Part shown: piece by piece, positions 35,931-50,010 of the stretch
How the letters are laid out: each line of letters begins with the position of its first letter
Position numbering within the stretch: position 1 is the first letter of the stretch
NCBI GenBank assembly: GCA_029718625.1
Contig: CM056376.1
Coordinates: forward strand, 86,904,356-86,968,355
Origin: Synaphobranchus kaupii
Lineage: Eukaryota > Chordata > Actinopteri > Anguilliformes > Synaphobranchidae
DNA length: 64,000 nt
Reading direction: 5' to 3'
Position numbers and translations under genes: made by a program
The notes under the pieces: model-generated
What the model saw: the letters and a program-made list of their open reading frames with translations, nothing else
What the model was told of the DNA's origin: nothing
Database searches by the model: none

Positions 35931-36330
35931 CATCCAAGGCACATTTTACCTTTGATAAAAAGCTTCTTGGTGGCCGAAACATTTGTTTGAAAACTAATAT
36001 GCATATACACTCCTCACAAATACTGAAAAGAAAATATAAAAGTATCCAAGAGGATTAGCGACACTGAGGACCCTTCCATTTTTAGCTGATGAAAACCTAA
36101 ACAAAGCGGAAAAAGGCAGACAGATTGATCACTACGGCTCTGTTTTGAAACCCTACTCGTCTAAAGAGTCAGATATTTATGGGGGTGGATCTGGACTATC
36201 CCATGCGCTGTATCTCCTGGTATTCCTGCCAAGAGCGGTCGACCTGACACTGAGACCCCAGAGTTTTTTTTTTAGAAGTCATCAATGACTCAAACAGGTT
36301 TGGTGCTGAGGGAGCAGTTGGCCTTCACAA

Positions 36331-36357
36331 GGGGGGGGGGGGGGGGGGATGGGGGGG
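36331..36357. repeat. poly-G run (G18-AT-G7)
   Basis: Eighteen consecutive G residues, AT, then seven G residues. Likely polymorphic and G-quadruplex prone; also a likely sequencing trouble spot. Confidence 0.9.
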
Positions 36358-36369
36358 ATGGGTCGTGTG

Positions 36370-36600
36370 GAATAAATGCATCTGTCAATCCATACCTTCC
36401 TCGTTGACAAATTAATGGCACGTTAGGCAGGGAGGCAGCGTTGGCAGGCTGAAATGCAATTAGATTGAGGTTTAATGGGAAAAGTGGGCCATCATAGCAC
36501 AGCAGGAGACGACACTCTGCGGTAAATTAAAGTGTGCGTCCTCTCTCTCTGAGATGAGCTTTTTATTTAACTGCACGTTTAATCGAGCTCTCTGAAGACT
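36370..36600. promoter_or_regulatory. candidate conserved non-coding element (by appearance only)
   Basis: Contains atctgtcaatcc (a PBX/MEIS-type site), caaattaatgg, gcaattagattg and ggtaaattaaag in repeat-free sequence without a reading frame. A developmental enhancer is plausible. Confidence 0.35.
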
Positions 36601-39303
36601 CGCCACCACAGCTGCAGGGATCTGTTCTGGGTGGAGAGGGCAAGCACTACGAGGAAGAAGGGATTAGAACAGAGGTGCAAAATCACTTTTTCAGCCAAAA
36701 CAACTACACCTTTTTTTTTTGGTTCTTGTGGTTTGTTCCGGTTGCGATTTTCAGAATGGTTTTGTCCCATTCTATTAAATGCACAGGTGCTACAGTAACG
36801 TTAGATGCCTGGAGGTGAAATTTCCTTTTGTACAATGATCAATTGGTCAAATGAAAACAAACATGGATCATTTCTACCTATTCACAATGAATGTCTGTTT
36901 ATCACCATTTTGTTTTAAAGTCTTCCCAGTCACTGCGAATTACAAAAAGATGAAAATGTAAGTGAAAAAATAAATATACAATAAACAGCAAAAGACAATT
37001 GACTAAAATGCAAGAAAAAGGAAGCGTACGAAGATAATATTGAATCTAGCATGCAAGGACTGCCTTTTTATATTTGTGTCATAAATCTCAGAAGACAATG
37101 CAGGGAATTGTCTTCGACTAATGTGTCTATGGGCTCTAAAGCAAAGCAGTAATTCCTCAGGGCAATGAGGAACGCACCTCTCTGTCCTAAGGGAGCTTTA
37201 AGCCTGCCCCCAAACTGCCCCCTCAATTGGGAACGGGAGGTGGGGGGATCCCACGCTCTTCTAACCCCCCTTCTCCAAATACCTGGGATATTCAGCCTTT
37301 TTATTGAAGACGATTCATTCTACTTAAATGGGGCGGCGTTGTTGACAGCCTCAAAGGAGACCGCTGCCGTTAGCTTCAGAGGGATTTCTTTTCTGTCAGG
37401 GACAACAGAAATACCGTCCTTGACAGAATCAAAACTTAATTAAAATTTTGAATATATAAAACAACAACAAAAAACAACTTATTGAATTTGAACCCTTTGA
37501 TAGATTTATCCCCTGAACCAAAATAAATGTGAAAAAAGATTCAATAACACCTTTCATACGCAGAGTACAAAGGACAGAATTAGCATAAAAGTGTAAACCA
37601 GTGTGGGAGCGATGTGCTTTTTAAGCTTATTGATGTCGAGTTCAAGGAGCTCAGCGCATTGTTTCGTGTGAAAGCTTGACGGGTGTCAAGGTGATTATTA
37701 AGATCACCAATAAAAAAAAACAAGGTTTGAAATGTTAACGTGTGGCGTATGTACACAAGAAAACGTACACAAAATCCATCAAATGTTAGGTTAAAACTGC
37801 AAAATAATTGTTGACAGTGCTATTCAGATTTCACTACACCATTATTTACATGGTTGGATAGACATTTCTTTCAACATATAAGCAAAACTTGAATAATTGT
37901 TTCAATGAAGATGAAACAGTTCAACGTAAACCATTAGCCACTGCATAAAAAATGGTAACTGTCTAAACTGTATTGGTGTTTTCTAAGCGCCAATTGAAAG
38001 AAGCATGATTGTTTGTAGAAATGCCCAAGACTGCTCAACTCCTTGGCTTGGCACTGGGAATAGGACCAGGATTTGTACAACCCATTCACTTCCAGAGCCC
38101 TGATTAGCTCCACTCCCTCATCCGCCAATCACAAGGTCAAATGGGTTAACCTCATCCAGGCCCCTCATTCCAATACCTCAGCCCTCTGGGGCATTTTCTT
38201 CCGTACCTGACTTGTTTCTGCTGTTCCTGCATCTCATACCAATCTTTCGCCCTCTCTCTCCCATATACCTCTACCAATTTTGGAATCTGCAGGACCTGGG
38301 CAGGAAAGGCAGCTTCTCTCTTTCCCGTTACGCATAATTCCCCTCAAGGAACCAAGATGGGTAAACAGTGTGGTCACCTTCTGACAAAGTAAAAGATTTA
38401 TTTCCTCAGTTAACAAGGAACTGCGGCAGTTGAGAGATATGAAATCTCCCTGGATCAACCCGGACAGGTACACCAGCATGTCTGTGCCCAGGCTTGCAGT
38501 GTGTGTCTGTGTGTGTGTGTCTGTGTGTGCACATGTATGTGCGCATATGCAGACAACAGGGAATCTCATCCAGAGAGAGTGAATGAGGAAAATGGTAGCC
38601 TAATGTTACCAGGATACAATAAACCAGTATTTTCAACTGGCAGGGCCATGATATGGAACTCAACTTATAATTACCTTAGCAATTGGTAACAGACAGCCAG
38701 GTATTTACAACGAGTAGAGTTACAGCGTTGGCAGCTTGGTGCATATTGTGCATTCTTAGCTGTCCTCACATTACTGGCTTCATTATATTATGATAAAGAT
38801 TAAATACGTGGTAAATCAGCATGCGGTAAAATGGACTGTACTACAACTGCACAGGGAAGACAATTGTGCATTGAATATGCAGTTTTACCCTTTAAAGTCA
38901 ATTTCCAAATGAAGTGACCAACAGGCTGATGGCATACTCATTCACAAATCCAGATTAATTCAGTAATTATCATTTAAACACATGTCCTATGACTTGTGTG
39001 TCTTCCAACTATGTTTCCCACAGTGGCCCTAATCATCCCCTCAGCTTATGAAACAGAAATAGTACCCAGAATCCCATTAACGTACCGTGTCACGCATGCA
39101 TATAAACATGAGAACAGGTGAGCCAGGCCTGTCAATTAGCATCGCAATAGTTGTAGCGTTGCTAAAAGACAATTAAAGTTTATTAACTATCACAATTAAT
39201 GACACTGCCCTAAATAACAAATCTCTAACTATTTGATTTCTGCTGTTCTGACCCTAATAAGCCTCACACACTGTACCCCTGCTGTTCCTTATTAGACAGG
39301 CAA
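36601..39303. other. unique non-coding sequence
   Basis: No gene recognised. Segments 37290-37450 and 37600-37710 have a conserved-element look (homeodomain-like cores, no repeats). A short GT-rich stretch lies at 38499-38530. Confidence 0.35.
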
Positions 39304-39339
39304 GCCCTTGTTCTGTTCCACAGGAGACAGAACAAGGGC
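39304..39339. repeat. perfect 13-bp-stem hairpin
   Basis: gcccttgttctgt (39304-39316) and acagaacaagggc (39327-39339) are exact reverse complements around a 10-base loop. Each arm contains TTGTTCT/AGAACAA, resembling a SOX-type or steroid-receptor half site, so it may be a paired binding site. Too short for a microRNA. Confidence 0.7.
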
Positions 39340-42289
39340 GAATGTGAAATAAACTAATCCTGTTCTAAACAAAGCTGAGATTCACTGTCATATACTATAA
39401 TCGGGTGACATACACTTAGGGGCTGAGGTGCACTGGCCTGGTCTTTTAGTGCTCCAGTGCTCACCCTGGTGTTTATACAGGGTGTGCATCAGGTGTAGTT
39501 TTCTTGGTTCCTCAGCAGTGTGTGGTGATGGTGACAGCGGGGAGGAGTCCTGTGCACTGGTGTGCTAAAAAGCCTCCCTTACTGCTATGCAATCACTGAT
39601 TTTGACCGCAGATAAGGCCCCACCGTGTCTACTGGCTATATAATCTGGAGTAGGCGTAGGCCGGAGCGTGTGGGGCCAAGTTAATCACCCAACCTCCCTC
39701 CTTCCCTCTGCCTAATTTGTAGCTGATAAGGCCCCTGATAGGATGGCTGTCTTGGGTTCCCTCGCTCTGCTCCCTTTGAAGAGGTTGAAAGGTATGCTGG
39801 GTATTCATTTATGGAGGTCATGCCACTCCCGTCTGGTGATAAGCACCGCTACTGTAAGTTTAGTGTGCACACGTGCGTGTGAAGTGCGAGAAGCATGCGG
39901 CCAAGGAGGCCAGAGATTGGAAGCGCTCAGATGCATAGCCCTCCTGACAGGGCATTGCCATTGCCACCACTCCTGTTTTTGTTGTAACCATATTGGTGAT
40001 GAATCAGAGGCCAAGGCGGAAGATTTACAGCACTGTCACCGTGGCATCTATGTGTATTTTGCAAGTTCTCACGTTAACTATGGAGCCTGCAGGAACTTCC
40101 ACATACATTTTACGGAACAGCCACCACACATGACAAGTGACATTTTTTCCTCAAAGGAAGATTTAATGAGCTAATACAATTAATGACCTCTCTTTGCATA
40201 TTCAGACAGTACTTTGTGGAGGTGTTATGTTGTTATTGGCTGGCCAGCCACCAAGATCAATATTAGTTTAAAAGTACTGTTTTCAAATCCTTTTGCAAAG
40301 TATTGTTTTTCTAGACCATGTGACTTTTCAGCTAGCTGCTTTGTTTTTGGTACAAAAATACATCATTACTGCCAGCACATCTTTGGTAATTTTACAAATG
40401 GTATGTTTGCAATGGAAAAAAAAAACATTTAGATTAAAGGACATGAAACCCTTTTAACACTGGGAGGTTTGGGGTTGCGGAATTCATGACCTGTACAGGT
40501 AGAAATAGGAAGCACAAGATGGCCGTTTGCGAAGCAGGGAGTACTAACGAAGCTCTTTGTTTATCTAATTTCACCTCTAACGTTGGCTTCACCGTCCCTT
40601 TAAATAGCTGGAGTTCCTTTCTGAGTGCAGCAGGTCTAAGGACACGGAGATATACGGCGAGCAAGGCGAGAGAGACAGCGGCTGGGAGATGAATCAGCCT
40701 CATAAAGGAGAGCAGAGAGAGGTCGGGGCGGAGGTCACGTGTGCGGCAGAGATAAGGAGTCCTTCGTTTCGCTGTGACGGACAGGGCTCCGATGGCTTGC
40801 CGTAGCCCCCGGCTCTCCGCCCCGCTCCATGTTTGCTGAGCACATGCAGGTGGGTTCATTAAAAAAAAAAAAAAACAACAATGCAAAGTTTCGCTTCTCC
40901 TTCCTCTGAAAAATGTATCACCTCTTAAAACTCGTGGCTGTGCTTTTTTTGAATCTGTTCATCTGACGCCTTGGGCAAGGACACCCACCCCCCCACCCCC
41001 ACCTTGTTTAAATAAATAAAAATGCTGCGAGCCCTCTCTCGTGGATCAACTTTTCTATGCTGGGGTGAATTAAAGAGGATTGGTTTTGCTCTGAGGAAGT
41101 TGACCCTTGACCCCTGAGTCAGACTCTGCCCGTCCGTCACGGCCAAGGAGGAGATAAATCTCCACCTTGTTCATGATGAAAAAAGAGAGACTGAGTGGGA
41201 GAGAGAGAAAGAGAGAGAGGGAGAAAGAGAGGCAGGCCAGACCAGGTGAGGTTGGCCAGGTGTCTCCTTGTTTACACAAGAGCCAGCGAGAGGGGGATTG
41301 ATTGGCAGATTCCATCTGTTCCCCTGCTCATTCCCAATACCAGCTCATCCCACCGCACCACCCAAAAATTGTATTCCACCACACCCCTGCTTACTGTACA
41401 CACCAAACAATATGCCTTTCTCGACGTGGATAATAGATGAAAAATGCCTCAAAGAACGACGTGTCGACCACACACCCGGAAAGAGGAGACAATGCAGGAT
41501 GAGTCAGGAGACGCACAATGTTCGATTCTTCTCTGTCGGGTGCTGGGAAAAAAGGCATTAACGTAAACTCGCAGACTCCGTGCCAAAATGAACAAACGCA
41601 CTTCGGTTTGCCGAAATTATCCCTCTAATTCGATCCTGTGTCTTCAATTCAAATGTCGTAAATCTGACACACGGATCCATCACGGAGCTGGAAGGCGGCG
41701 CTGGAAAGCAGGCCAGCGTGATCCAGGCTGGCGGTGAGAACTCCCTCGGGGACATTCTGCCGCTCAGTGTCACTCCCGAGGGAGGGGAACGGTGTTGGGG
41801 AAGAGTGGGCCCGGGTCCGGAGAGATGCGGCAACACTTTAGCAGTAAGTGGAGGTTTGGGATTACACCTCCCTGATGGGCAGACAATGATGTGAAGCGAC
41901 ACATGAATTAACCAGAGTGACTGACAGAAATATACTGAGCAATTTAATAAAGGTAAACGTGTTTTCACTCCTATTCTCATTTCATGCCCTGTTATTATAC
42001 ACACGCTTTGACCAAAAGTGGATGTAAGTGTTTCTACTTCTTGATCAGTGCTGTGGATGTGCTCAATGTGTACCTGTACATTTTAAACATGGGATGGCCA
42101 TATTTCATGACCAGTAATGCACAGGATTTTTTAAAAATATAAAATAATGATATCAAGTGAGGATAAAAAAAAAAAAGTGTGTTCCAGGAGAAACCCTTTG
42201 AAAGACACCTGGAACTATGAAATCTGCACATTTCAGCACTGTCCCCTGTAATCATTTATCTCCAAACCCATTTAATCCAAAGTTCTCGA
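39340..42289. other. unique non-coding sequence
   Basis: No gene recognised in about 3 kb. GC-rich parts at 40600-40830 and 41560-41850 carry CpGs but no recognisable exon. A purine (GA)-rich stretch lies at about 41184-41235. Confidence 0.35.
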
Positions 42290-42540
42290 GGTCCCTCATT
42301 ATTTAAAAATGATTGTTAGGAATAACAAAATGAAGCCGCCTGAATTTCCAGATTTAATTCATTTAAATGTCCTTGCTCATTCAGGGATTGTCTGTTCTTT
42401 GAGCGATGGCATTAGTTTTCTTGCACAGAGAGAATTGGGCTAAAATGGCTCCCTGTTCACATTAAAATGGATATTTATTACAGCCTTTAAATCAGACAGG
42501 CGTTCACTTACCCCTCAGGATTTAGGGGACAGTATATAAG
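42290..42540. promoter_or_regulatory. candidate conserved non-coding element (by appearance only)
   Basis: Repeat-free block with gatttaattcatttaaatg, agggattgtctgttctttg and ggatatttattacagcc and without a reading frame. Suggestive only. Confidence 0.3.
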
Positions 42541-44639
42541 CTGAGTACTCTGGGGACTTATGAGGCTTACAAGGCAGAAAAGATTAGAATCTGAATCCAT
42601 ACTTTCTCTCCATCTATATTTAGTCCCTTCCTATGCAAGTCTTGACGGTCTGCATCTGTATGTGCCACAGGATTTTTCATCATCATAATAATAATACAAA
42701 AAATTTTTTTTGAACCACTTAAATCTAGTTTACAGACTCCTTTTTTAAAATAAGGAAAATCACTTTTTATCGCATTTATCACAAAATTGAGAAAAACAGC
42801 CAAGTACTTATACAGACAAAGGATCCTTATCTGCAGATGTGTGGATTTAACATTTGCAATTCTTAAATAAGCCCTTTGTAAAGTTGTATAGCTTCTGGGG
42901 AGGGTGGGCGTGTGCTCGCTTGAACGCTCAGCTGATCACACCTCTGATTTACCTGGTTTACTGCAGTAATGTTGAGTGTAAAATACTAATGTTCCCAATT
43001 CTGTTAGAAGACTGCATGCAATATGCAGTACTATATTGATTTGAACTTGGCGGATGTCTGAGACCAAACCGCTTTTGATATTAAACACATTTTAATGATA
43101 ATCTTACAATATATATATATCTACCAGCACCTTATGTCATTTCTCTATGCTACTCGTGGGCTGGTTCTCTCAAATAATGGACACAATCATCACCAGAGCA
43201 AAGATATTGCTTTTGTATTGACAAATCTTCAGATTTGCTGTAAAAAACAAAACAAATACATTGCTATATCGGAATACTAGCTATTCTTACAAACATTCTT
43301 ACAAGCTTTCACTATTATCCTGTATTATTCCAGAAACTTCTGGAAATGTGCCCATGAAATGCAACCTGGCTGAGAAACAGTAGGGGATACTATCAGCATT
43401 ACAGTAAGCTTTAATATTATTTGCTGTCTTGATTAGGGCTCGCTGACTGAACCCATTGATGATGTGGCTAGAAGTGTACTTTCTGCATCTAAGCACAACA
43501 GATCTGTCAAACATAAACATAGTTTGTAATGAGAGGTTGGGACTAATATTTGCATAATTTAAATATGAATTGCTATTATTATATTTACAAGAAATCAACT
43601 GCTGATTACTACCATTACCTATAATACCAATTATTGTTTAAAGAATTGGAATATGTATTTTTGAAAAATGTGACATGTCTATAAGCATTTCTGTTCTCTC
43701 ATAAATTATATTTAATACATTTTAAACAACTGATACTGAAAAGTGTTATTTGCCTGTCAGTGGTCTTGTACATAGTGTTCGGTTGCGGTTTTTGGCTGTC
43801 ACGTCAAACATTTATAGGGAATTATGACTCATGGCGTATATCTTCCATCACACCTAAGGTTCGTTATTCTTTGGCAGACAAAAGTGTATTGTTACCGTCT
43901 AATGTTACACCAATAGTTTTCATGTATACAATGTAAATCTTTATTTTGACATTTAAATTATTTTAGAAAAAAGTCATATCTATTAGTTTGACTTCATAAA
44001 AACTGCACAATTATATGACAAGTAAATATCCGTGGAACAGTTCCATTAGTAGAATTCATCATAAGGTCAAATATTTCAAAAGTATAGCCAGCAAACTGGT
44101 CCAAAACAATATTTTATTATACTGATTCCATAGGGATATCTAATGAAACTTTTCCAATGAAAATTTGAATTTAGAGCCGTGTGGACATTTTAGGTTGATT
44201 TAATACCCTCAATATTGCTCCACAGCGATGTAGAATTCATGAAACAGGTTTGGCTCAGGAGGACGTACAGAGAGGTTGAAAAGCCAGGATCTCCCCACAC
44301 ATGAAAGCGGATCCTCCAGCTGACAGCAGTGGAGTGATTTTATTCACATTTTAAAATGTCACCGAACATCTGGTTCATATTTACCATTATTATACGCCCC
44401 GCAATGCCCCTTTAACACTTAAACGATTCTATCTCTTCTAAGGATTACTCACTATCGTCCTCTGCATAATTTATGAGTATAATCTTTCAGCGAAAGAAAA
44501 AAAAACTGCCAACCTGCCGCAGATTTTGAACTGATACACAAAGTATTTAATGTAGTCTCTAATGAGATTATGCCAAAATGCATGGGAGCTAAAATAATAA
44601 CAGTAACAATAATTTGTACACTGTTTCCACTTTAACCCC
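42541..44639. other. AT-rich non-coding sequence
   Basis: No gene or clear repeat recognised. Confidence 0.4.
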
Positions 44640-45640
44640 TTGATTCTTGTGACGGTGAATCAACAGCATTTGTTCTATGAAAAATGAATCTTCCTTTAAT
44701 CATTTGCAATGCCTTCTATTTACAAATGCTTATCAGATTTCACTGATAAGGTTGGATGATATTAGTGTCTCTAATGACTTCTTTGTGCTTTTAATACAAT
44801 CTCTCTCATCGATCCTGCTCCACTTCGTGATGGGTAATTACGCAAATGGTGTCTTTCTCTTAAGGTGTTCTAGCTGGTCCCTTGATTATTAGCAATATTC
44901 CGCTCGCGATCGGACACAAAAGCGCCGTCCCCTTCCCTCCTGCACAAAGCAACACACCCGCCTGCCTCCCGTCTTCCGTTGCCAGTCTCCGCATCCTGCA
45001 AGTCTGACATGACAGTTCTCTCTCTCTCTCTGTTATTATGAAGAGTACACAGTTTCGATAGAGTGCCCTTCTGACATTTCAGACTTATTAGCTACTTTTC
45101 ATACCGGCTTCAATCAGCCTTCTTAATCCTCAGAGGGAGAGGCGTTTTTTAATTCGCTGATCGACCGATAAGCGTGCGGCGGCAACACGAGCGAGCAGCC
45201 ACGAAAAAAAAAAAGGATTTACACGTAGATGAATCGTGCTTACAAGATGGAACTCTGGGCATTAGGAGCAGATCTGAATTTCCTATCTGTCATTTTTTTT
45301 CTACCCGCCGCGTTCGTTCAGTGTTTTTTTCCCCCCTTCTTCTCCGCCATTACCCTTGCTGATTGCAATCTTTCAGCGCCATTGGGCCCAGTGCTTCTGC
45401 AGTTTTTAATCTGCCTTTAATCCCATAGATTTTAAATATTCCCCAGCTCCCGGAGACTGGAGGCAATTAACTGCCCTTCTGATGCTCTTCTTATCAGTTG
45501 CCTCCTTGTATCTCTCTGAAGCAGCCTCAAGACACTGCCGTGGCTGACAAATAATACCGCCATTTACCGCCTACAATCCGCCGGGACCAGGAGGAGGCCA
45601 AGACAGACCAGACGCATTCTAAATAGGTATTTGGTAAACA
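44640..45640. promoter_or_regulatory. candidate conserved non-coding cluster (by appearance only)
   Basis: One kilobase of mostly repeat-free sequence. Features include a short palindrome (cttatcagatttcactgataag near 44729), gggtaattacgcaaatgg (homeodomain and POU-like) near 44832, and tttaatctgcctttaatccc near 45405. CpG-containing stretches lie at 44900-45000 and 45160-45200. There is no domain-bearing reading frame. Possibly several enhancers side by side. Confidence 0.35.
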
Positions 45641-45670
45641 TATCATACGAAGGATGCTGGAAAGAAGCTC

Positions 45671-45688
45671 TGTGTGTGTGCCCGTGTA

Positions 45689-45728
<40 letters not shown>
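45671..45728. repeat. (TG)n microsatellite, interrupted
   Basis: TG run with cccgtgta and gc interruptions; the longest pure part is about 30 bases. Confidence 0.9.
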
Positions 45729-45732
<4 letters not shown>

Positions 45733-48551
45733 AGTGAGCGCAAGAGAAAGCGTGTGCACACGTCTTCACAGGCATACATTTCTGGGTTGAAAATGAAATA
45801 TCCTTCCCTGGTGTTATAAGGCGAATGTGAATGATGCATCTGCCTATAAGACGCATTCGCTGTGCTTTAACATTCACTGTGGAATAACAGAGTGGCAGTT
45901 ATTTTTCATGATTCAACAGTGGACCAACAGCTATAGCGAGAGGTTACATTCTACTTTTGAATCAATAACATGCAATTATGCCAATAATATATATTTTTTG
46001 GTGTGTGTAAAAAAAATCTTTAAATGAAAATCCCAACTATTATGCCATTCTCCAAACATTTCCATGGGATTGTAGAAGCTTCAAAACTTTGCTGAAACAT
46101 TAAGGAACATTACACAAACGCTGATAGGGGAACATTTTAAGTGTCATAAAAGTGAAGAGGTGGCACTTCAGAAATAATGTCAGACCTGCTATCTGATAAC
46201 TGTGAAAAGAATGGGAGGGGGGGGGGGGGGCAGGGATGAGCACATGAACTGAGAAATGTCTTTCCGTTCCAAGTTTGGGCGATTATTTCAGTAACCAGAT
46301 GCAGAAGCATCGGGATCTCACAGAAAAATCTCCCTCCCTTTCCCTGCGCAAGTTTCTTTCCCTCCAAATCCACCACAGCCTGTATTAATTGGATTGTACA
46401 GTGGGGGCGAGGGGGCGGGCTCTGTTGTTGCACTAATCCCTGGCATCTTCTCTAGCACTGAGTGACAGTGTGCTGATCACATCTTACAAAACAACATTGT
46501 ATCTTTTCAAACAATGCACTCCATGTTGTTGTTTTCGGGGGAGGTGGGAGGGGGCATTAAACTTCTGAATTATCAAAAGGCGTGATAAGGATCAGATCGG
46601 AACCTTTTGACACCATAAACCCATGATACTCATTGACTCACTGCCAGGAATGATGTAGGCTGATGTTATAGATTAGCAGTTCATAATAACATGCAGGGTC
46701 CAGTCACCGCACAGTCTTGCAATGGAAATTGAGTTTCAGACAATGCCTTGGCTGGGAATTTACAAGTGGACTGCATAGTGCTCTTATACAGTTGATAGCC
46801 AGGACAAATACCATAGTGGACCTCAGGCATGTCTGTAGCCTTCCTGCCACCTTGGTGAGATTGTGGACTGGGGGTGTTGGTGGGGTGCTGGAGATAGCGA
46901 TTGCGAACCCGTTTGGTGCTACCCCAGACGGATGGCGGACTGGGCGACACTTATAACAGTCCCTGGTGGACCTTTGATAATTGTTCTCCCATTTTATCAG
47001 TGTATAAGTTCTCAGTTTCTTGCAATAAAATTGTCATCCAATTTAATATTAGTCAGTGGTAGTACTACCTATGATGGGCATCATGTGCTTGCTTGAGTTT
47101 GTGAAAAGCACGATACACAGTAATATAATGTATTAGTAGTGGTATGTAAATATTAGTACAATATTTTATCATTTTCACAAGAAACAATTATGGAACTACA
47201 GCTATTATTACTACTGCGGAAGATTAATCTGGCATATACCGGCATCCACCCCCCGGTCTCTGCTTTCAGTGCACACGCCACTCTCCGTTACCGTCCCTTT
47301 CAATTACTGTAAAACTGCGCAGACTTGCTGCACAACAGTTCTATTAATGGCAAAGTCTGCACGCCAAAACTATAGTTCGTTTAGGTCTCAAGACATATTT
47401 TTACAGTGACTTCATGGGTTTGCTGCATTTCTGTTTCTTGCAATGGCCCTGCCAGAATTCCTCGTGTAAATGGAAGCCAAATAAGGGACCGATGAGGTTA
47501 GGCCTCTGCACTTGAGACCTGAGGGTGAATAGACTGGTGCCATTAACTAAGGTAACCTGCCTCACTTTTTCTAGTCTTTAATTTTGTCTTTAATCGATCA
47601 GATAGCTGTAATAACGGATTGGAGAACATGACAGGCAAATTGTGGGCGCTGTACGGTAAGGTGCACTGTACCAGGCAATACAACATCATTTTAACCCGAG
47701 ACCAAAACCAACAAAATATAACAGACAGAAAACACCCCATCCATGCTACTGCGCTTCTTCAGAGGGGGAAACGAGGACGAGGACCATGGATCAGATGGGC
47801 AGGCCTTCCCCGCCTGCAGGTCCTTTTCCCACGCGCGTGGCGAGTTCTCTCCCAGACTCCGTATCCATGTAACCTGCAACATTTCTCAGTCTGACTGGAA
47901 TGGGGGTGTGCTTTTCCCAATCCCAGCCTCCCGTTCGTTTCCCCCTACCCACGAGGCTTTCCGGCCTAATGGCAGCCGAACCGCAGTGAGGGTGCGTACA
48001 GTTTGTACGTAGCGTACGCACTGGCGCTGAATATGGAAAGGGGGGGCTGCAGCACTGCACTACGAGATGAGGTTAGATCAGTCTAGCAGCTGCAGCTCCA
48101 AAACCACTGTGGTCTTTTTCAGCTGAGCCAACGGCGAGCCTCCTTCGCTTAATCCCACTGAAACGCTGAAGAGAACAGCCTGCCCTCAACTGCGCGCGCG
48201 TCCTTCACGGCACACAGTGTGAATGTGAAAATCCGACAAAATCAAGTCCTTTGGAGCCGAAAAGGATAAGGAGGGACACCAAACAGTCATTCCAACAGCA
48301 CAGTCATCGGAATGCACAGATGACCGACGGGGTGTGTGAATGTCATGTTTGACTGTGCCATATCCTCAATAAAGCTGTGCACTGCCTTACAGTCTGTCTC
48401 TGTTTGGAAAATTTTAAAGTGACCCGAGATTTTCAAAGGATTGTCTTTGAAAGGGATTGCCTAGAACATCAAAACACATCCTTTCTCACTCCAGGCCTGT
48501 TACTATAATACTAAATGAATGGTACACACACTATGAGATTGGGACATTCTC
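45729..48551. other. unique non-coding sequence with a poly-G run
   Basis: No gene recognised. A G14 run lies at 46217-46230. Segment 47750-48060 is GC-rich with overlapping chance frames on both strands. Confidence 0.35.
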
Positions 48552-48595
48552 AGACACGCACACACACAGACACACACACACACTCATCCGTACTT

Positions 48596-48629
<34 letters not shown>

Positions 48630-48684
48630 TTGAATATACATGTGCACGCACACACACACGTACGCACACAAACACACACACACT
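48552..48684. repeat. (CA)n microsatellite, compound and interrupted
   Basis: Three CA blocks separated by short non-repeat pieces (ctcatccgtacttg; tacttgaatatacatgtg). Confidence 0.9.
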
Positions 48685-49739
48685 GTCAACCAAGGCGCTT
48701 GCAATCCAATCCAACTTTCAAGTATGTTTGTTGTATGATCTTTGAAATCTCTAATGATCTACCTTACTGCCAATATTCCAACACTATCTGTACAGTAAAT
48801 GCCAGCTAGCCCTATATAACTGCTATTAATGGCATAGTAGCTTCCAAATTCAATTGGCTGCACTACAGTAAACACAGTGAGGTTTCAGTTTCTGCTTGTA
48901 CTTGTGTGATCACAGGCTAGAGGTTAGGTTGGGGTGTCTGTACTAAATATAGTCAATGTTAAGACTGAGGGGTGGGGGGCTGGGGTGTTAATACTAAACA
49001 CTCAACACAGGCAGTAGCATTAAAATCATGTGCCTCTACTGAGTACAGTGACCACGCTGGCTTGTGTTAGTGGGTCTGTACTGAATACAGAGCTTGCACA
49101 GACCAAGGGGTTAAGTTGGTGTGTCTGCATTGAACAAGGGTGAATACATACGGGAGTTTAGGGGGTTCAGCTGAAAGCGCCTGATGTCTGGATGCTGTGA
49201 GACAGAGCAGAACGAGACAGAGCAAGGAAGCAGGGAAGTCCAGTAACACCCTCCAGCCTCCCCCCGCCCACCCCACCACCACCACCAGCCTCCCAGCCCT
49301 GTTCATCCAGGGGATCCTGGGGACTGTCCCGATTTCACACCTCTGCACAGCGGATTACTGCCCCGGCCTACATGACTAGTTTATCAGCATGAAGGGAGGC
49401 ACCAGCTGAACAGCGCAAAGGGCTCCAAACTGCACGGGGAAAAAAAATCACACGACCGCTTAACGAACGACGCAATCTTGGCGAGACACCACTCTCCCCC
49501 AAAAACAGGGATAAAACACGAGACGTGGTCGTAAAATAAAAACAAAAACGGTCAGAATGAGGTAATTTTCTTCATTGTCATCAGCTGACTCCCATCACGG
49601 GGAGGAGGAGGAGACCGGGGGGGTTGGGTGGGGGGCGGGGAGCACTGAAGCCCCGCCGCAGCGCAGCGCCAAGGCCTAGTCGCGTCTCCGTGGCGACCGC
49701 TAAGCCCGAAGTTACGGTAAAGCGCCGCTTCTGAGCCCT
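48685..49739. other. unique non-coding sequence
   Basis: No gene recognised. GC-rich near 49600-49740. Confidence 0.35.
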
Positions 49740-50010
49740 CGGCAGGATTTGTGACAGAGAAATCACATCAGCCTCTGCTGATTAACAATTCCATTCCACC
49801 CAGAGATTTATATAAAAAACTATCTTACATTTGGCTTTTTAATAGGAACGATCGCTATCTCAAATTGAGTCCCTGCAAACTTTAATAAAGGCTACAGGGT
49901 TGAGTGGCATTTTGCATGCCGATTTAGGCCCGATTGCCTGCTTTTGATGAGAGCGAGGCTGCTATGTAAAGCTGTGCTCCTAGCGCTTTCCACACCGCCG
50001 GTTCAACCGC
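49740..50010. promoter_or_regulatory. candidate conserved non-coding element (by appearance only)
   Basis: Repeat-free block containing tgctgattaacaattcc, ggctttttaataggaacg and gcattttgcatgccgattt, without an open frame of note. Suggestive only. Confidence 0.3.

Noticed and set aside
39304..39339. microRNA precursor
   Set aside because: A 13-bp stem is far too short for a microRNA hairpin.
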